A stretch of DNA of 64,000 bases, taken from contig NZ_JAPWGL010000004.1 of assembly GCF_027213645.1 (NCBI RefSeq), positions 434,001 through 498,000 of the forward strand, in the 5' to 3' direction. The notes beneath the pieces were generated by a model. The model did no database searches and had not been told where the DNA came from. It worked only from the letters and a program-made list of their open reading frames with translations. Both the position numbers and the translations under genes were made by a program. This document shows, piece after piece, positions 10,001 through 17,435 of this stretch. Position 1 is the stretch's first letter. The number at the start of each line of letters is the position of its first letter. Source of the stretch: Pedobacter rhodius. GTDB taxonomy: Bacteria > Bacteroidota > Bacteroidia > Sphingobacteriales > Sphingobacteriaceae.

Positions 10001-10572
10001 CCCAGGTAACTGACGGTTAAACCATAAGTTCCTTCAGGCAGACCAGAAAACCTGAATTGTCCATATTCGTCTGATATTGATGTAATGATTTTATTGTCAT
10101 TACCATTTAATTGAATAGTTGCACCTGCCAATGGCTTTCCATTCTCATCCGTTACGCTTCCTTTAATATCATATTTCGCAAAAACGGTCAGAACGCGATC
10201 GATAAAGCTCTTTTCTTTTTCCTTAATGGTAATCGTATTCTTATTTATAACATAAGTTAAAGGTTGTTCAGCAAATACCTTATTTAATACATCCTCCAGG
10301 TTTTCTTTACTTACCTGTATGTTTACGGGTTTTGCAGCGTTCAAGAGGCTTTCCGTATACACAAAATCGTAACCACTTTGTGTTCTTATTTCTTTTAAAA
10401 CCGCTTTCAAAGGGGTATTAGATTTCGAAAGACTAATCTTCTGTGCAAAGGTTGCTGCACTGAGCTGCATCATGGTTGCTATTATAATAACGGTAGTTAA
10501 TCGCATAATCAGCAGGGTTTTACGGACATATTTTTTAAGTACGCCTCTGTTCTTTGCATAAATTTTATACAT
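7006..10572 (-). CDS. SusC/RagA TonB-dependent receptor with STN signalling domain
   Basis: The 1188-residue protein has in order: a signal sequence ending ATFAQ near residue 44, an STN (secretin and TonB N-terminal) domain (about 48-118), a carboxypeptidase-regulatory-like domain (about 133-220), a plug (about 230-350, with VVVDGFAIRN and DAAASSIWGARAANGVIVITTKQG) and a large 22-strand-type barrel. STN domains contact a FecR-type anti-sigma protein and pass on the signal that substrate is bound; the FecR and ECF sigma genes lie directly upstream on the same strand, which fits that circuit. It is paired with SusD 7 bases downstream. The 228-bp gap before its start should hold the sigma-dependent promoter. 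Substrate unknown. Confidence 0.95.
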   Translation of the reverse strand: MYKIYAKNRGVLKKYVRKTLLIMRLTTVIIIATMMQLSAATFAQKISLSKSNTPLKAVLKEIRTQSGYDFVYTESLLNAAKPVNIQVSKENLEDVLNKVFAEQPLTYVINKNTITIKEKEKSFIDRVLTVFAKYDIKGSVTDENGKPLAGATIQLNGNDNKIITSISDEYGQFRFSGLPEGTYGLTVSYLGYVTQQFSVSLDKKDLKLNIKLVSTSKELETISVVNTGYQQLSAERATGAFDLIKKSQLEKPNQSLAQRLIGVVAGMQVKQDVDGTPSIQIRGQTTLYANDGNNEPLVVVDGFAIRNTSFNYFNSVNPNDIESVTVLKDAAASSIWGARAANGVIVITTKQGSKNTPLKIELSAFTQFSPKFDVGYAIAHASSAETVEYEKLAFNKWGAFPNSGSFYENYRTSEASVALNENRLGYLTDQQLNNRLAQLKTMDNSGQISDYLLANPTTTQYNLTLSGGSGKMNNFASFLAEQNRGNFKGSENKKYSLNYRTTANVFKWLDFYLSTSLTYQKNKNNGIGLYYIQSLSPYEMLKNPDGSLTDIHQYYQPILDRLVPLSKFPYAFSYNPIQEIENQDLTANNITARLQGGLTFKILPGLTIDSKVQYENLSIINRAYRNDQTFYVRNLVNSSSTWDQTLNGTVTPNLPLGGILDQSRNTLETYNFRNQVNFSKIFSDKHEINVVSGIEFNNALSQSFNNPTTYGYNENTLNVGNFPNGPTGTTGWYGYGNYFNYTNSFSYSTRRFFSLFANASYTYLNKYTVSGSYRTDASNLISKEPKYRYSPFYSMGVGYDLTKEKFMQHIGWLNRLNLRATYGYTGNVDNLSSAYTLISYATRVNDYTKDYTASIVDNGNPTLTWEKTGTLNLGIDYAMLNNKLYGKIDVYNKKGKDLLAQIAIPSINGTSLQRFNNAEMTNKGIELTLGTTIPVKGNDIVWNGSFNASFNRSKITQLFNPNSPAYALVSTGQGSYREGYDPNTAWAFEYAGLENGSPVVAGPDGTKLQLSNFPSIDGLGFLKNVGTINPPYILGMTNAFKFYDFNVSFIIIAKLGAVFKGQYFNYPQSGGVTLPNSKLSNVLNGDPATMLTLPSNPNDYSYGNWIGYYPYLSYNYLNANLARLQEVNLSYNLPKRFTSKINVQNIQLTIQGNNLYTVLANSTGEDPEYPIGTIKPRAQYTFGIKVEL

Positions 10573-10619
10573 TTTGTTTGGTTTATAAACATTCCCGGCA
10601 GGTCGGTAACAGACCGTTA

Positions 10620-10639
10620 AATTGCTTTTGCAAGCAATT
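10620..10639. promoter_or_regulatory. Hairpin in the SusC leader
   Basis: Perfect 8-bp inverted repeat AATTGCTT-TTGC-AAGCAATT about 50 bases before the SusC start, in the 228-bp gap between fecR and susC. It could be a leader hairpin or an operator; there is no direct evidence for either. Confidence 0.35.
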
Positions 10640-10800
10640 TTAGCTAAGTTTGTTTGGTTTGGTTTATTGCTGCAATGCCTTGTGTTTCGAAGCTAAAAGC
10701 ATGCAGCCGGTTAATTGATAAAATTTTATTTTTATTGATGTAATGCCAAATTAAGCCAGGGGTGTTAGCGCACTTCTGGTTTTTGCATTACTGTGGTGTA

Positions 10801-11961
10801 TTATTTACGCACAGTAATCCTCCTTCCCTCAATTTCAAAATGAACTTTTCCGGTTAATTGTAATGATTTTAAAACTTCAGATACCTTTCCGAATCTGGAT
10901 ACTGCTCCACCGAATTTATCTTTCGGCACCTCGCCATCATAAACAACCTCAACGTTATACCACCGCTCAATCATCCTCATAATGTACCGGATATTATCGT
11001 TTTCAAAAATAAACTTATTGTTTTTCCAGGCTACTGATAATTCGGTATCTACCTTGCTAAGACGTATAACTGAGCCATCATTTACAGCCTGTTGCCCGGG
11101 TTTTAAAAGCTGAGGCTTTAAAGTACCCTGTCCTTTTTTCACAGATGAATTTATACGCACACTACCCTCCAGTAAAGTTGTCCTGACAAACTGTTCATCT
11201 GAATAGCTGTTAATGTTGAAATGTGTGCCCAGTACTTCGACCTCCTGCGTATTTGTTTTCACCAGGAAAGGATGGTGTTTATCTTTAGCCACCTCGAAAT
11301 AAGCTTCCCCTTTTAATTCTACTTTTCTTACAGCCTTTGAAGCAAAAGAAGCCGGATATTTTAACGAAGAAGCCGCATTAAGCCATACTCTGGTGCCATC
11401 AGGGAGGCTTAACTGCCATTGGCCGCCCTTTGGCGTTTCAACGGAATTAAAGGCATTTTTAGCGATATTTTCAATATTTGATACCGGCGAAATATAGATT
11501 ATTTGCCCGTCAGCAGTTTTGTTTATTTTAATACCTTCCTGTTCAGCAAGTGTTCCATCAGGTGCTTCGGTGAGGCTTATTTTTTTGCCATCAGCCAAGG
11601 TCAGAAAAGCTTTATTACGACCGGGCACAATGTCGGCGGCATAACTGATGTTATCACCTGGAGGATTTACCGGCTTAAGAAAATTATAGGTGAAAATGCC
11701 TGCAGTTAGTGCAATCATAGCCGCAGCTGCGACCCACCAATTACGATTATTTTGTTTTGCCCTGAATGCTGTACTTTTTATTTCTGCCAATAAACGATTA
11801 CCCAACTCATTTTCGGCATAATCGCGGGTCCAGTTAAGTTCTTCCGCAATATCCAAATTATACCATTCATCCAGTAATGTCCGCTCTTCTGGCGTAATAG
11901 TACCTTTAAGCCATTTATCTGCGAGTTCCGATAAGGTTTCTTTGCTTGGTTGCTGTTTCAT
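10801..11961 (-). CDS. FecR-family anti-sigma factor
   Basis: The 386-residue protein has an acidic N-terminal cytoplasmic part (1-70, an anti-sigma domain), one membrane helix (about 73-95, beginning NWWVAAAAMIAL), a periplasmic FecR domain (about 165-270, with the TPKGGQWQLSLPDGTRVWLN segment) and a C-terminal DUF4974-type domain (about 315-386) that in this family meets the receptor STN domain. FecR proteins hold an ECF sigma factor inactive until the receptor is loaded. The gene lies 63 bases after the sigma gene and upstream of the STN-bearing SusC, the standard order of a trans-envelope signalling cassette. Confidence 0.95.
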   Translation of the reverse strand: MKQQPSKETLSELADKWLKGTITPEERTLLDEWYNLDIAEELNWTRDYAENELGNRLLAEIKSTAFRAKQNNRNWWVAAAAMIALTAGIFTYNFLKPVNPPGDNISYAADIVPGRNKAFLTLADGKKISLTEAPDGTLAEQEGIKINKTADGQIIYISPVSNIENIAKNAFNSVETPKGGQWQLSLPDGTRVWLNAASSLKYPASFASKAVRKVELKGEAYFEVAKDKHHPFLVKTNTQEVEVLGTHFNINSYSDEQFVRTTLLEGSVRINSSVKKGQGTLKPQLLKPGQQAVNDGSVIRLSKVDTELSVAWKNNKFIFENDNIRYIMRMIERWYNVEVVYDGEVPKDKFGGAVSRFGKVSEVLKSLQLTGKVHFEIEGRRITVRK

Positions 11962-12024
11962 CAGGCATGCTTTTATTACATAGTGTGTAATTATGCAGCA
12001 TTACCCTTAGCGAACTGTTATTTT

Positions 12025-12621
12025 TTATGAAATAAATAGAAGTACAAGGAGAAAAGATAAAAAAGCACCTAAAAACTGGCCAATTGAGGTTCTTAATACC
12101 TTAAGTGCCTTACTGATATGGGCTTCAATTGTTTTTTGCGAAAGGCCCAAACTATCTGCAATTTGTTTATCGCTCAAACCGGATTCACGACTCATTCGAA
12201 ACACCAGCTGGCATTTTTCCGGTAATGCTGCAACACTTGCTTCTATTTCGGCCTGTAAATCAGTAAAACTAAGCCATTGCTGCGTCGAATTATCAACCAC
12301 CTGTAGCTGATAAATATCTTCAACCCCTTGATGAATAACTTTCTTTCTATCAGCAATTTTTGCCATAATTTTATAGCGGATGATGGCTGCCAGATAAGTA
12401 TGGAAAGTATTTTTAATGGTTGTTGTATGCCGGCTTTTCCAGAGATCAATAAAAGCATCCTGAACAACTTCCTCTGCATCCGCTTCAGACTGAAGTTTTA
12501 ATACCGCCTTAAACAACATTTTTTTCCAGTATCTGTTGTACAACCGGTCAAAAGCCTCCTCATTATCCTGCTTCAGCAAGCTATATAGTTCATTATCGCT
12601 TAGGTTGTCAGAAATTAACAT
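12025..12621 (-). CDS. ECF RNA polymerase sigma-70 factor (FecI-like)
   Basis: The 198-residue protein has sigma region 2 (about 20-90, with DAEEVVQDAFIDLWKSR) and region 4 (about 125-180, with the LGLSQKTIEAHISKALKVLR helix-turn-helix). It should direct RNA polymerase to the promoter of the downstream SusCD operon when released by the neighbouring FecR. Unusually it ends in a hydrophobic stretch of about 15 residues (FLGAFLSFLLVLLFIS), which could hold it at the membrane near FecR. Its ATG at 12621 is followed by LISDNLSD. Confidence 0.94.
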   Translation of the reverse strand: MLISDNLSDNELYSLLKQDNEEAFDRLYNRYWKKMLFKAVLKLQSEADAEEVVQDAFIDLWKSRHTTTIKNTFHTYLAAIIRYKIMAKIADRKKVIHQGVEDIYQLQVVDNSTQQWLSFTDLQAEIEASVAALPEKCQLVFRMSRESGLSDKQIADSLGLSQKTIEAHISKALKVLRTSIGQFLGAFLSFLLVLLFIS

Positions 12622-13188
12622 GAAAAAACAATTCTTTTACTAATATAGGGATTATGAAAGGAAAAACTATAAATTCAGTGTACCAAAGGTCGTTAGCATA
12701 AATGAAACAGGATTTTCAAAGCAGATTAAATGACCAGATACAGCCCCTGTAAATTAAGATGGCTGATTTGCATTTGAGTTTTTGATCTGCGTGCCACAGA
12801 CCAGGATTAGAATTTATAGCTAAAGGATTAAGATTCCTGCCTGCGGTCAATGTCATTAAATTAAAGAGATAACAAAAAAAATAATTGTCATCCTGCGCTT
12901 GTCGAAGGACAAATATTTTTGTTGTCGATTACAAAAGGTCTTCGACAGGCTCATACTGACAGCATTTTTTAACTTAATGACATTGTGCCTGCGGTAGACA
13001 GGCGCTGGAAGGACGATTTGAACAGATAAGTTAAAATCCACTCTTGAACCCTTTCCGAAAGAGAAAGTTGCCGTCAGGCGGATAGAGGCTTATGAAACCA
13101 ACGCATTACACCTAAACATTAATTGCTTCAGAAATTGCTCCCTCTCTTTCGGAGAAGGATGGGCGGGGCTTAAGATTCCACATCATCA
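12622..13188. other. Gene-free stretch with nested inverted repeats
   Basis: This 567-bp gap lies between the sigma gene and a small secreted-protein gene. It contains a REP-like element of family A (12887-12960) inside an outer 12-bp inverted repeat (CAATGTCATTAA 12848-12859 / TTAATGACATTG 12974-12985). To its right are two arms around a CCGAAAGAGA core (near 13048-13070) and its reverse complement (near 13139-13161). A 61-codon open frame through this DNA follows the repeat and is not considered real. Confidence 0.6.
12887..12960. repeat. REP-like palindrome, family A, copy 1
   Basis: Left arm GTCATCCTGCGCTTGTCGAA and right arm TTCGACAGGCTCATACTGAC form an imperfect hairpin. The CCTGTCGAAGGAC-type core recurs at 54925-54990 and 57323-57393. 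Only intergenic copies are seen. Confidence 0.8.
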
Positions 13189-13737
13189 TTAATTAGGATT
13201 ACACAATGCAGCAGCAAAATCTTTTGTTTGATAAGCTATCAATAATTTATAGGCTGTTTGTATAACTTCGGCTGATCTGGCATCTACCTTGATAATTTTT
13301 TTATTTTCCATATTACGAATTGGCCGGTCGTTTTCGATGTAAACACGGCGCTCGGTTTTAGTCACTTTACCAATCGCCGGACCGCCTGTCATGCTCTCAA
13401 AATAAAAAATTACTTTGCCGGATTGATAATAATACTCACTTTTCCAGCTACCATCACCTATACTGCCGGATTCAGTAATCTTTACAATCGTCTTTCCATT
13501 CATAAAGTAAATTACCTCGCCTTCCTCTACACAACCGCTGGCTTCATAGTTAAATTTTTCCTTTTTTAAAGTCGATGCATTAATTTGATTGTACAGGTTA
13601 CGGATGTTGGAAATTTCGGCATCCTGTGCATTTGCAGATTTTGCAACAGCCGGCTTGTTTGGTCGTATTTGCGCAGAAACACTGGCATAAGAATAAACTG
13701 AAAACAACAGAAAAAACAGCAGACGCAGGCCAGTCAT
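13189..13737 (-). CDS. Secreted hypothetical protein
   Basis: The 182-residue protein has a clear signal peptide (about 1-23, ending SVSAQ) and a beta-rich body with single conserved-looking segments such as ASGCVEEGEVIYFMNGKTIVKI and KVIFYFESMTGGP. The two remaining cysteines (the GC near residue 69 and the C near the C-terminus) could form a disulfide. It resembles small secreted proteins found across Sphingobacteriaceae but I recognise no named family. It lies 133 bases upstream of parC in opposite reading order (parC stop comes first on the minus strand is not the case: parC is transcribed toward it), so it could be read through from parC, but the gap and different role argue for its own promoter. 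Function unknown. Confidence 0.7.
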   Translation of the reverse strand: MTGLRLLFFLLFSVYSYASVSAQIRPNKPAVAKSANAQDAEISNIRNLYNQINASTLKKEKFNYEASGCVEEGEVIYFMNGKTIVKITESGSIGDGSWKSEYYYQSGKVIFYFESMTGGPAIGKVTKTERRVYIENDRPIRNMENKKIIKVDARSAEVIQTAYKLLIAYQTKDFAAALCNPN

Positions 13738-13870
13738 CGTATCGTATTGATTTAAATAATAAACTTCCTAACTAACAGTCAAACAGGCGCTTTGTTTTCA
13801 AACCCATTTCCGATATATTTATAAATTTCGTTCTTTTTATAAAATAAATTCATTGTGATAACGCTTTGCA

Positions 13871-16771
13871 CTAAAATAAGCCCAGCTGGCCTTTATCATC
13901 AATTTCAATATCGTCTGGATTTGTAATTTCGAAATCAACTTTCTTTATTGGTTTTTCTTCTGTTTTAGATTTTTCCTCCGCTTTTGGCTGCTCTTTTTTT
14001 ACAGGTTCTGACTTTGGCACCTCTATCACTTTTTCGGCAATTGGCTTTTCAACAACCGGCTTTTCTACCGGCGCCGGTTTTTCCTCCGTCAATGGTTCAG
14101 CTTTTCGCTCGAATTTTGGTTTCGGCTTTTCTTCAGCCGGCATTTCTTCGACCTTTTCAGTTTTTATTTCTTCAGCAATTGTATCTTCCTCATTTGCATT
14201 TGATTCTAAATTATCGTCTTCTTCTGAAGTTTCACTTTCTCCACCGTCTTCATTTTCTTCAACTTCTAACTCAATTTCCGGTTCCTCCAATACGACTTTC
14301 TGAACATCGTGAGGTGATAAACGATTACCATTTGCTTTCAAACCTTTCACATCAATCAATTCAGATAACACTAAATCCAATGTTTCCGGTATTTGCGTTT
14401 TGCCTTTTAAAACATCAACAATAATTTTAGCGGCAGGATGCGATGTTAAAAATAATAACCTCGATTTTTGCTCTTCGCTGATGAAAATGGTTTTTCTACC
14501 TATAGATTGTGTTTCAAAAACAAAGCGCTTGATAAAGTAATTCTGTGCTTTTCCATCGAAATGTACCGCAGCAAAAACTTTTTCAGGGTTAAATTTCTCG
14601 ATTAAAATCAAGCCGTCGTCAAAGTGATTACTCAACTCAAAAGAACTTAATTCGTAATAACCAGCTGCGTGAACCTGCAGAATCCTGTCATCTCCATCAA
14701 ACTCCCCAAGGTATTTTCCACGGCCGTCGACATTCAGGCGTTTCAGCAAATCATCATACCAGATTTTCAGTCCTGATAAAGTCGAAACACCCTTATTCTT
14801 CAATATAATTTTTTTAACCGGATATTTCGAAATGATATTGCCCTGTGAACCACGACCTTTAATAGCTACTTCTGCAAAATCCTGGTCGAATTGTAGTTTG
14901 CGCAACTTAGAATGCGGCTTCAAAGCCACATTCACCACCTCGGCTTCGCCATTTGGGTTAGCCGTAAAATATAAAACTTTCGACCCTTTTGAGCCTTTAG
15001 TTAAATCGTATTCCTTATCGCGGGTTACGCCAACAACCGCAAAACGCTTAATGTAAGAGGTTCCTGAGGAACCATCTTTATAAACCATATTGTAAATCGT
15101 CCGCTCATCGTTTTTCTTAAAAACCTGCGCATGGATAATGCCCTTACCAACAAATGTTTTATCGGCAACTTTCGTGATGATGCATTTCCCATCCTCGCGG
15201 AAAACAATTACCTCATCAATATCAGAGCAATCGGCAATAAATTCATCCTTACGTAAACCTGTTCCTATAAAACCATCTTCGCGGTTCATGTATAACTTCA
15301 CGTTGGCCAGGGCTACTTTCGATGCCTCCACCCGGTCAAACAAGCGAATTTCAGTTTTACGTTCCCTTCCTTTACTGTATTTATCTTTCAGTTTTTGAAA
15401 CCAGGCGATGGCATAATCCGTTAAATGTTTCAGGTGATTTTTAACCACCTTGATTTCATCTTCCAGGTTTTTCATCTGCTCATCCGCTTTTTTTACATCA
15501 AAACGGGTGATGCTGCTCATCGGCTTATCGATTAGCTTTTTGAAATCCTCCGGTAAAATTTCGCGGTAAAGCGACGGTTTAAAAGGCTCGAACAATCGAT
15601 GTAAAACCTCTACTACCGTATCGAAATTGGCAGAATTTTCATATTCAGGGTTTTTATACATACCCTCCTGAATAAATATTTTTAATAGCGAACTGAAGAA
15701 AATTTTCTCCTGCAACTCGTGCAGGCGAATTTCCAGTTCCTTTTTTAATAAGCTTTTGGTATGCTTTGTATTTTCAATCAGGATATCGTTCACACTCAAA
15801 AAGTGTGGCTTATCGCCCTGAATGATACAGGTATTTGGTGAAATGGAAACCTCGCAAGCTGTAAATGCGTAAAGGGCATCGATGGTTACATCGGGTGAGA
15901 TGCCCGGCGCCAGATGCACGATAATTTCCACATGCGCCGCGGTACTGTCCTCAATCTTCTTGATTTTAATTTTGCCCTTATCATTAGCCGCCAAAATACT
16001 ATCAATAACCGAACTCGTTGTAGTACTGTAAGGTACTTCAGTAATCACCAGCGTTTTCTTATCCTTCTCTGTAATTTTTGCGCGGACCCTAATTTTACCA
16101 CCACGCTGACCTTCATTATAGTTTGAAAAATCGGCCATGCCACCCGTAAAAAAATCGGGTAAAATATTGGGGCGAACACCTTTCAATGCCTCAATCGAGG
16201 CATCAAGAAGTTCGATAAAATTGTGTGGCATTACTTTCGTTGCCAAACCAACTGCAATACCCTCTGCCCCTTGCGCCAATAACAATGGGAATTTAACGGG
16301 TAAAGTAACCGGTTCGTTGTTCCGTCCATCGTAACTCAATTGCCATTCGGTTGTATCGGGGTTGAAAACAACTTCATTAGCAAATTTTGATAAGCGGGCC
16401 TCAATATAACGCGGCGCGGCAGCACTATCGCCGGTAATCGGGTCGCCCCAGTTACCCTGCATGTCGATCAGCAAATCTTTCTGACCAATTTGCACCATCG
16501 CATCGCCGATAGAGGCATCACCATGCGGGTGGTATTTCATCGTATTACCAATAACGTTCGCCGCTTTGTTGAAACGTCCATCGTCCATTTCCTTTAGCGA
16601 ATGCATAATACGTCGCTGAACAGGCTTTAATCCATCATGAATATGCGGAACAGCGCGATCCAGAATTACGTACGATGCATAATCAAGAAACCAGTTTTCA
16701 TATAAACCATTAATTGGCGTTATGGTGTGTTTGTGCTCTTCGTTTACGTTTTGGTTTAATTCTTCACTCAT
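13871..16771 (-). CDS. parC: DNA topoisomerase IV subunit A (gyrase/topo IV A family)
   Basis: The 966-residue protein begins with the family core LDYASYVILDRAVPHIHDGLKPVQRRI (given here as its position, residues 29-55) and has the catalytic R121-Y122 pair in the AAPRYIEARL segment, whose tyrosine forms the covalent link to DNA. A coiled-coil (about 400-460) and a beta-pinwheel C-terminal domain (about 490-810) follow. From about 825 there is an acidic then Pro/Glu/Lys-rich tail of some 140 residues, ending in QLGLF. Topo IV separates linked daughter chromosomes. The ParE partner gene is not in the window. The terminal QLGLF fits the QLxLF beta-clamp-binding consensus and is treated as a finding. 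Confidence 0.93.
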   Translation of the reverse strand: MSEELNQNVNEEHKHTITPINGLYENWFLDYASYVILDRAVPHIHDGLKPVQRRIMHSLKEMDDGRFNKAANVIGNTMKYHPHGDASIGDAMVQIGQKDLLIDMQGNWGDPITGDSAAAPRYIEARLSKFANEVVFNPDTTEWQLSYDGRNNEPVTLPVKFPLLLAQGAEGIAVGLATKVMPHNFIELLDASIEALKGVRPNILPDFFTGGMADFSNYNEGQRGGKIRVRAKITEKDKKTLVITEVPYSTTTSSVIDSILAANDKGKIKIKKIEDSTAAHVEIIVHLAPGISPDVTIDALYAFTACEVSISPNTCIIQGDKPHFLSVNDILIENTKHTKSLLKKELEIRLHELQEKIFFSSLLKIFIQEGMYKNPEYENSANFDTVVEVLHRLFEPFKPSLYREILPEDFKKLIDKPMSSITRFDVKKADEQMKNLEDEIKVVKNHLKHLTDYAIAWFQKLKDKYSKGRERKTEIRLFDRVEASKVALANVKLYMNREDGFIGTGLRKDEFIADCSDIDEVIVFREDGKCIITKVADKTFVGKGIIHAQVFKKNDERTIYNMVYKDGSSGTSYIKRFAVVGVTRDKEYDLTKGSKGSKVLYFTANPNGEAEVVNVALKPHSKLRKLQFDQDFAEVAIKGRGSQGNIISKYPVKKIILKNKGVSTLSGLKIWYDDLLKRLNVDGRGKYLGEFDGDDRILQVHAAGYYELSSFELSNHFDDGLILIEKFNPEKVFAAVHFDGKAQNYFIKRFVFETQSIGRKTIFISEEQKSRLLFLTSHPAAKIIVDVLKGKTQIPETLDLVLSELIDVKGLKANGNRLSPHDVQKVVLEEPEIELEVEENEDGGESETSEEDDNLESNANEEDTIAEEIKTEKVEEMPAEEKPKPKFERKAEPLTEEKPAPVEKPVVEKPIAEKVIEVPKSEPVKKEQPKAEEKSKTEEKPIKKVDFEITNPDDIEIDDKGQLGLF

Positions 16772-16976
16772 CTATTTACAAAAATTGGCAGCAGTAAATA
16801 TAATAAAAATGATTCTACAGAATAAAGAGAGGTTACTCACATTTCGCAATGAAGATTCTTTATAAACACCGGAGAAAAAGTTTAGATAAAAAATTGGAAG
16901 AATTTCAATTAAAAGCAAAGATGCTACATAAGACCAAGCCTTGATTCAGCTATTATAAAGCTGTAAATACCTTGAA

Positions 16977-17213
16977 CTATACGCCTATTTCTTCCCGGTA
17001 TTCCTGCTGCAATTCGAACAGGCATTTGGCACATAAACAGCCATCGTAAAGTTCTGAGATATACTGAACTTCATTTATACTGAGTTGCACCACGCTGCAT
17101 TGGCATTTCGTATAAGAATTGGCCTTGCATTCAATAGCTGTTCCGCATCTTTCACAGGGAATGATTTCGTGTTTGCTATGTTTTAAGGTATTGTTCATTG
17201 GTTCACTGGTCAT
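16977..17213 (-). CDS. Cysteine-rich CWC-family small protein
   Basis: A 78-residue protein with eight cysteines (C20, C23, C29, C37, C39, C59, C61, C64) in the pattern CxxC-x5-C-x7-CxC ... CxCxxC, matching the cysteine-rich CWC family, with CQC in place of CWC. It probably binds zinc or a metal cluster; no function is established. The ATG at 17213 lies inside the direct repeat at 17193-17276. A second in-frame ATG at 17198, also in the repeat, gives 73 residues, and either would leave the cysteine core intact. So the gene has taken its start codon from repeat DNA. It lies downstream of nrdA, beyond the nrdA terminator. Confidence 0.75.
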   Translation of the reverse strand: MTSEPMNNTLKHSKHEIIPCERCGTAIECKANSYTKCQCSVVQLSINEVQYISELYDGCLCAKCLFELQQEYREEIGV

Positions 17214-17276
17214 TCGTTCATTGGTATATGGCGCTTTAGAAAAAATGAACCAATGGCTAATGAACTATTGAACTAA
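17193..17276. repeat. 84-bp direct repeat, copy A (palindromic oligomer element)
   Basis: It matches 17350-17434 over its whole length with scattered differences. It consists of GTTCATTG-type units, a core GGTATATG.CGCTTTAGAAA, and an inverted set of units (TGAACCAATGG..AATGAAC), so it can fold on itself. Its left end holds both possible start codons of the CWC gene. Confidence 0.85.
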
Positions 17277-17290
17277 GCACAAAAGTAAGG

Positions 17291-17329
17291 ACAAAAAATA
17301 AGGTTTTGAGCGTTTGCCCAAAACCTTAT
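17291..17329 (-). terminator. Rho-independent terminator of nrdA
   Basis: 11-bp inverted repeat ATAAGGTTTTG (17298-17308) / CAAAACCTTAT (17319-17329) followed on the minus strand by TTTTTTGTCC. It lies between the two copies of the 84-bp repeat. Confidence 0.8.
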
Positions 17330-17349
17330 AGATTTTATTGCTTTAGAAT

Positions 17350-17434
17350 GTTCATTGGTTCATCAGTCGTTTGTTGATTGGTATATGACGCTTTAGAAAC
17401 TAATAAACCATTGGCCAATGAACTATTGAACTAA
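17350..17434. repeat. 84-bp direct repeat, copy B
   Basis: Second copy of the element at 17193-17276, in the same orientation, with start-to-start spacing of 157 bp. It begins one base past the nrdA TAG stop codon (17436-17438) as read on the minus strand. Confidence 0.85.
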
Positions 17435-17435
17435 T

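Noticed and set aside
12856..13041. 61-codon open frame on the minus strand in the gap after the sigma gene
   Set aside because: It is translated REP and inverted-repeat DNA; no conserved features.
13984..14424. 146-codon open frame on the plus strand, Leu/Pro-rich
   Set aside because: Antisense to the Pro/Glu/Lys-rich tail of ParC; the composition follows from that low-complexity sequence.
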